From positions 1 to 13,874 of the forward strand of contig RPPU01000046.1 in NCBI GenBank assembly GCA_003819975.1: a stretch of DNA of 13,874 nt, in the 5' to 3' direction. This document shows positions 11,686 through 13,874 of this stretch, one piece after another. A program made the translations under genes and the position numbers. This stretch comes from Desulfobacteraceae bacterium (lineage in GTDB: Bacteria > Desulfobacterota > DSM-4660 > Desulfatiglandales > HGW-15). The notes under the pieces were generated by a model. The model worked only from the letters and a program-made list of their open reading frames with translations, did no database searches and was not told where the DNA came from. Within the stretch, counting starts at the first letter, position 1. The number at the start of each line of letters is the position of its first letter.

Positions 11686-13874
11686 TTATTCCTTGTAATC
11701 CTCCGGCAGTTCTTCCACCGCCATATCGTCCAGCCAAACTTCTCCCACATCTTCGAAAATAATGCGGAACTCGATCGTGTCGCGGTCGCCGCTGTTGAAG
11801 GTCTTGTAAAAGCGGGTCCAGTTGAAATTCCCGGCCGGAAGCGCAACAGGTCGAATCTTCCACATGGCGTCAACGGCAATGTTCAGGCCGCCGTTGGAAA
11901 CGAGGTTCTGCCCCCTGGCCCAAAGGGTCATGGCGTAATATCTGTTTTTATTGACTTTGATCTTTTGGGTCATGGTGCCGTAGATGTTGGGCGCCCGTTT
12001 ACTGAGATTGCGTAGGTGCAGGGAAGCGTTACCGCCGTGAACGGTTTGCTTGTCCAAATCGGCTGTGGAATGGCAATTGCCGCTGTTGAACCAGACCATG
12101 GGTTTTTTGGAATAGAACCCGGATTCCCAGGGAGCGGCCAAGCCTTGCTCGAACCCACCGTTGATCAGGAGGTTTTTAAGCGGCTTGGTGTTTTCAGCGG
12201 AAGAGGTTTTGAGCATAATGGCGCGTTCGCCTGCACGAAGTTCCAGGTTTTTGACCGGCGAGGGTTTGCCTTCGGAGTTTAAACGCAGGATTTGGTTGCC
12301 GGTTAAGCGCACCCGACCCTTAAACACATCGACCGTGGTACCGGTCGATCCGACTTCGACCCGGTAGCGGGTGTTCAAAGGAGTAATGACGCCGTCCCGG
12401 CTGGTGACAATGATATCGTCAAAGCCGGGTGCGGTTTCATGATGTTCCACATCGACGGTTCCGGCCGAGGCTTCGACTTGCCAAACCGAAGCATTATCAT
12501 TGGGTTTTTGAGTGATCTGCACGCGGGTATTCTCCCGTAACGTCACTTTGGTGCCTCCTGAAGTCCGGAAGGCGGCCGTGGACTGCTTGCCGGTGCGTAG
12601 AGACGCTCCGGAAGTCAGAAGTTCGTTGTTTTGCGGCGGGCGTTCGGTTGCGCCGGCGGCACTTCCGAACGTTTCATTGCCGTTCAGATCGGTCAAAGCA
12701 ATTCGGTCGGATGGGATTGTTGCAAGCGCGGTTCCGGCTGCGGGAGCATTCGCGGCGAGGGCAGACTGGCCGAGTTTTGTCCGCGCATGGGTGATCAAAT
12801 TGCGAAAATGGGCGATCTCAACTTCGCGGTCGCGCATGGTCCAGTTACCGTTACAATCCTGCCAATAATTGGGGTATTTGCGCTTGCCTTCTTCCAGACA
12901 CGCCAGGATTTTTTCCCAACGCTGCAGATCGTCCTGCAGAGCTTGACGTTGTTTTTCGGTTAAAGCTAAGGAAGCTGCCGGTGTGGCAGGGGTCGGCTGA
13001 GTTGTTTGTTTTTCCGGATCCAGATAAACAATTGCGCTGGTCAAATAATCGGCACTTTCTTCAATAGTCACGCTGAAACCCGTGGTCTGATAACCCGCGG
13101 CAGTGACTTTTCCCTTGCGTTGGCCGACCGGGACAGCGTTGAAGGCGGCTACGCCCTGGCTATTGGTCGAGGCGGCGGCGCCCAAATCGATTTCAACGCG
13201 CGCGCCTGGAATGGTTTTGCGCGATATTTTGTCGAATACTCCTACTGAAAGGGGTTTGGTCAGATAGGGCAGCAAAAGCACGAGTCCGGATTCCCGGCCG
13301 GCCGCGATCGTGATGCGGCTGCCGTCATAACCGTGACCGGGTGCGGTCGCCGTTATACCGTAAAGCCCCGGCGGCAATGCTTCGAAGGTCGCGCAATACC
13401 CGTCCGCGCCGCTGGTCGTTTGGATCATTTTATTGGCGGTATGAAAGTCCAGACCGCCGATAATAACCTCGGCGCCCCTAAACCAGCCGTCTTCATCCAT
13501 CACGCGCACGGTTATTTGCCCGAAATCAGTTTGGCCGACCGGGTCGGTTTCCGCTTTTAGTATCAGATAAACATCCGCACTCTGTCCGTCCGCGAGCGTG
13601 ACTTTACGAGCAGCGGGTTTATAGGGCTTGTCATTGGGCGGTTGAGCCGTAACCGTATAGGTATCGGCGGGGAGATTGAAACCGGCTTGACCGGTCGGGT
13701 CGGTCGATCCGTACGTCGAGAAACCGGGAGAAGCAATCGAAATATCGACGTCATACAATGCCTTGCCGTCCGATGTTACGACATAAACGCGCAAATAGCT
13801 TTTTGAGTCTTTCGGTAATAGAGCGGCTTGCGCCTCGGCCGGATGAGGCAGAAGTCGGGCGTCCAAAAGATTGA
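11686..13874 (-). CDS. Large exported protein: three carboxypeptidase-regulatory-like domains, FecR domain, CBM-like domain (5' end beyond window)
   Basis: The frame stays open to the right edge, so the N-terminus is missing. At least 726 residues are seen, counted from TTG 13866. PHPAEAQA near the start may be the end of a signal peptide. Residues about 25-107, 118-206 and 210-285 are Ig-like carboxypeptidase-regulatory/PEGA-type domains (VVTSDGKALYDVDI, ADTYTVTAQPP, GLYGITATAPGH, GKVTAAGYQTTGF). A TPATPA linker and a helical, charged region follow (about 303-372). A FecR domain covers about 415-555 (GASLRTGKQSTAAF, GTKVTLRENTRVQI, VDVFKGRVRLTG, LRAGERA). Residues 565-722 are a CBM4/9 or CenC-like jelly roll (NLLINGGFEQG, WESGF, YYAMTLWARG, VWLDDMAVEE). 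There is no membrane anchor at the C-terminus. It is probably periplasmic or on the cell surface and binds glycans. No sigma/FecI partner is near, so a FecR signalling role is not supported. Confidence 0.82.
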   Translation of the reverse strand, partial: NLLDARLLPHPAEAQAALLPKDSKSYLRVYVVTSDGKALYDVDISIASPGFSTYGSTDPTGQAGFNLPADTYTVTAQPPNDKPYKPAARKVTLADGQSADVYLILKAETDPVGQTDFGQITVRVMDEDGWFRGAEVIIGGLDFHTANKMIQTTSGADGYCATFEALPPGLYGITATAPGHGYDGSRITIAAGRESGLVLLLPYLTKPLSVGVFDKISRKTIPGARVEIDLGAAASTNSQGVAAFNAVPVGQRKGKVTAAGYQTTGFSVTIEESADYLTSAIVYLDPEKQTTQPTPATPAASLALTEKQRQALQDDLQRWEKILACLEEGKRKYPNYWQDCNGNWTMRDREVEIAHFRNLITHARTKLGQSALAANAPAAGTALATIPSDRIALTDLNGNETFGSAAGATERPPQNNELLTSGASLRTGKQSTAAFRTSGGTKVTLRENTRVQITQKPNDNASVWQVEASAGTVDVEHHETAPGFDDIIVTSRDGVITPLNTRYRVEVGSTGTTVDVFKGRVRLTGNQILRLNSEGKPSPVKNLELRAGERAIMLKTSSAENTKPLKNLLINGGFEQGLAAPWESGFYSKKPMVWFNSGNCHSTADLDKQTVHGGNASLHLRNLSKRAPNIYGTMTQKIKVNKNRYYAMTLWARGQNLVSNGGLNIAVDAMWKIRPVALPAGNFNWTRFYKTFNSGDRDTIEFRIIFEDVGEVWLDDMAVEELPEDYKE

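Overview
The window looks like a chromosomal segment from an uncultured anaerobic or microaerobic bacterium of moderate GC. It carries the 3' end of an ornithine-fermentation operon, a plain set of housekeeping and stress enzymes, a large secreted multidomain protein, and long palindromic intergenic repeats. Short interspersed repeats of this kind (purine-rich CGCAAAG / CACAGAG-like units facing each other) are, from general knowledge, common in environmental genomes such as Omnitrophota and deltaproteobacteria-like lineages. The phylum guess is weak because there is no rRNA or other phylogenetic marker here.

Layout. (1) 2-3371, plus strand: the C-terminal cobalamin domain of D-ornithine 4,5-aminomutase large subunit (OraE), a MutL/GlmL-type reactivating ATPase, and an ornithine racemase (Orr). 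Together they convert L-ornithine to D-ornithine and then to 2,4-diaminopentanoate, with MutL probably keeping the B12 mutase active. Each of the two gaps in this cluster holds a long inverted-repeat element. (2) 3460-4546, minus strand: an AT-richer block with a BrnT-like toxin, its overlapping antitoxin and a RimL-type GNAT acetyltransferase. (3) 4837-5961: biosynthetic alanine racemase. (4) 6021-7245: two tandem palindromes with the same half-sites, just ahead of an AAA_14/DUF4143 ATPase. (5) 7265-7551: a broken FRG-domain gene. (6) 7585-9532: a SAM methyltransferase and an M24 Xaa-Pro-type peptidase, close together. (7) 9638-9976, minus strand: a small secreted CARDB-like protein whose natural C-terminus seems to lie in another frame. 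(8) 10283-11436: msrA-msrB, methionine sulfoxide repair. (9) 11686-13874, minus strand: a large exported protein with three carboxypeptidase-regulatory-like domains, a FecR domain and a CBM-like C-terminal domain, running off the right edge.

The most unusual content is non-coding. Two copies of a palindromic element (1919-2245 and 11446-11675) share ends reading TCACCGCCCG and inner hairpins whose 7-nt loop TGAGAGG is conserved while the stems differ and stay base-paired. The two hairpins inside the first copy both have perfect 14-bp stems, and their loops are reverse complements of each other. The second notable signal is the pair of ATAACA-N6-TGTTAT operators, 31 bp centre to centre, upstream of the DUF4143 ATPase. 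I found no CRISPR array, tRNA, rRNA or transposase gene.
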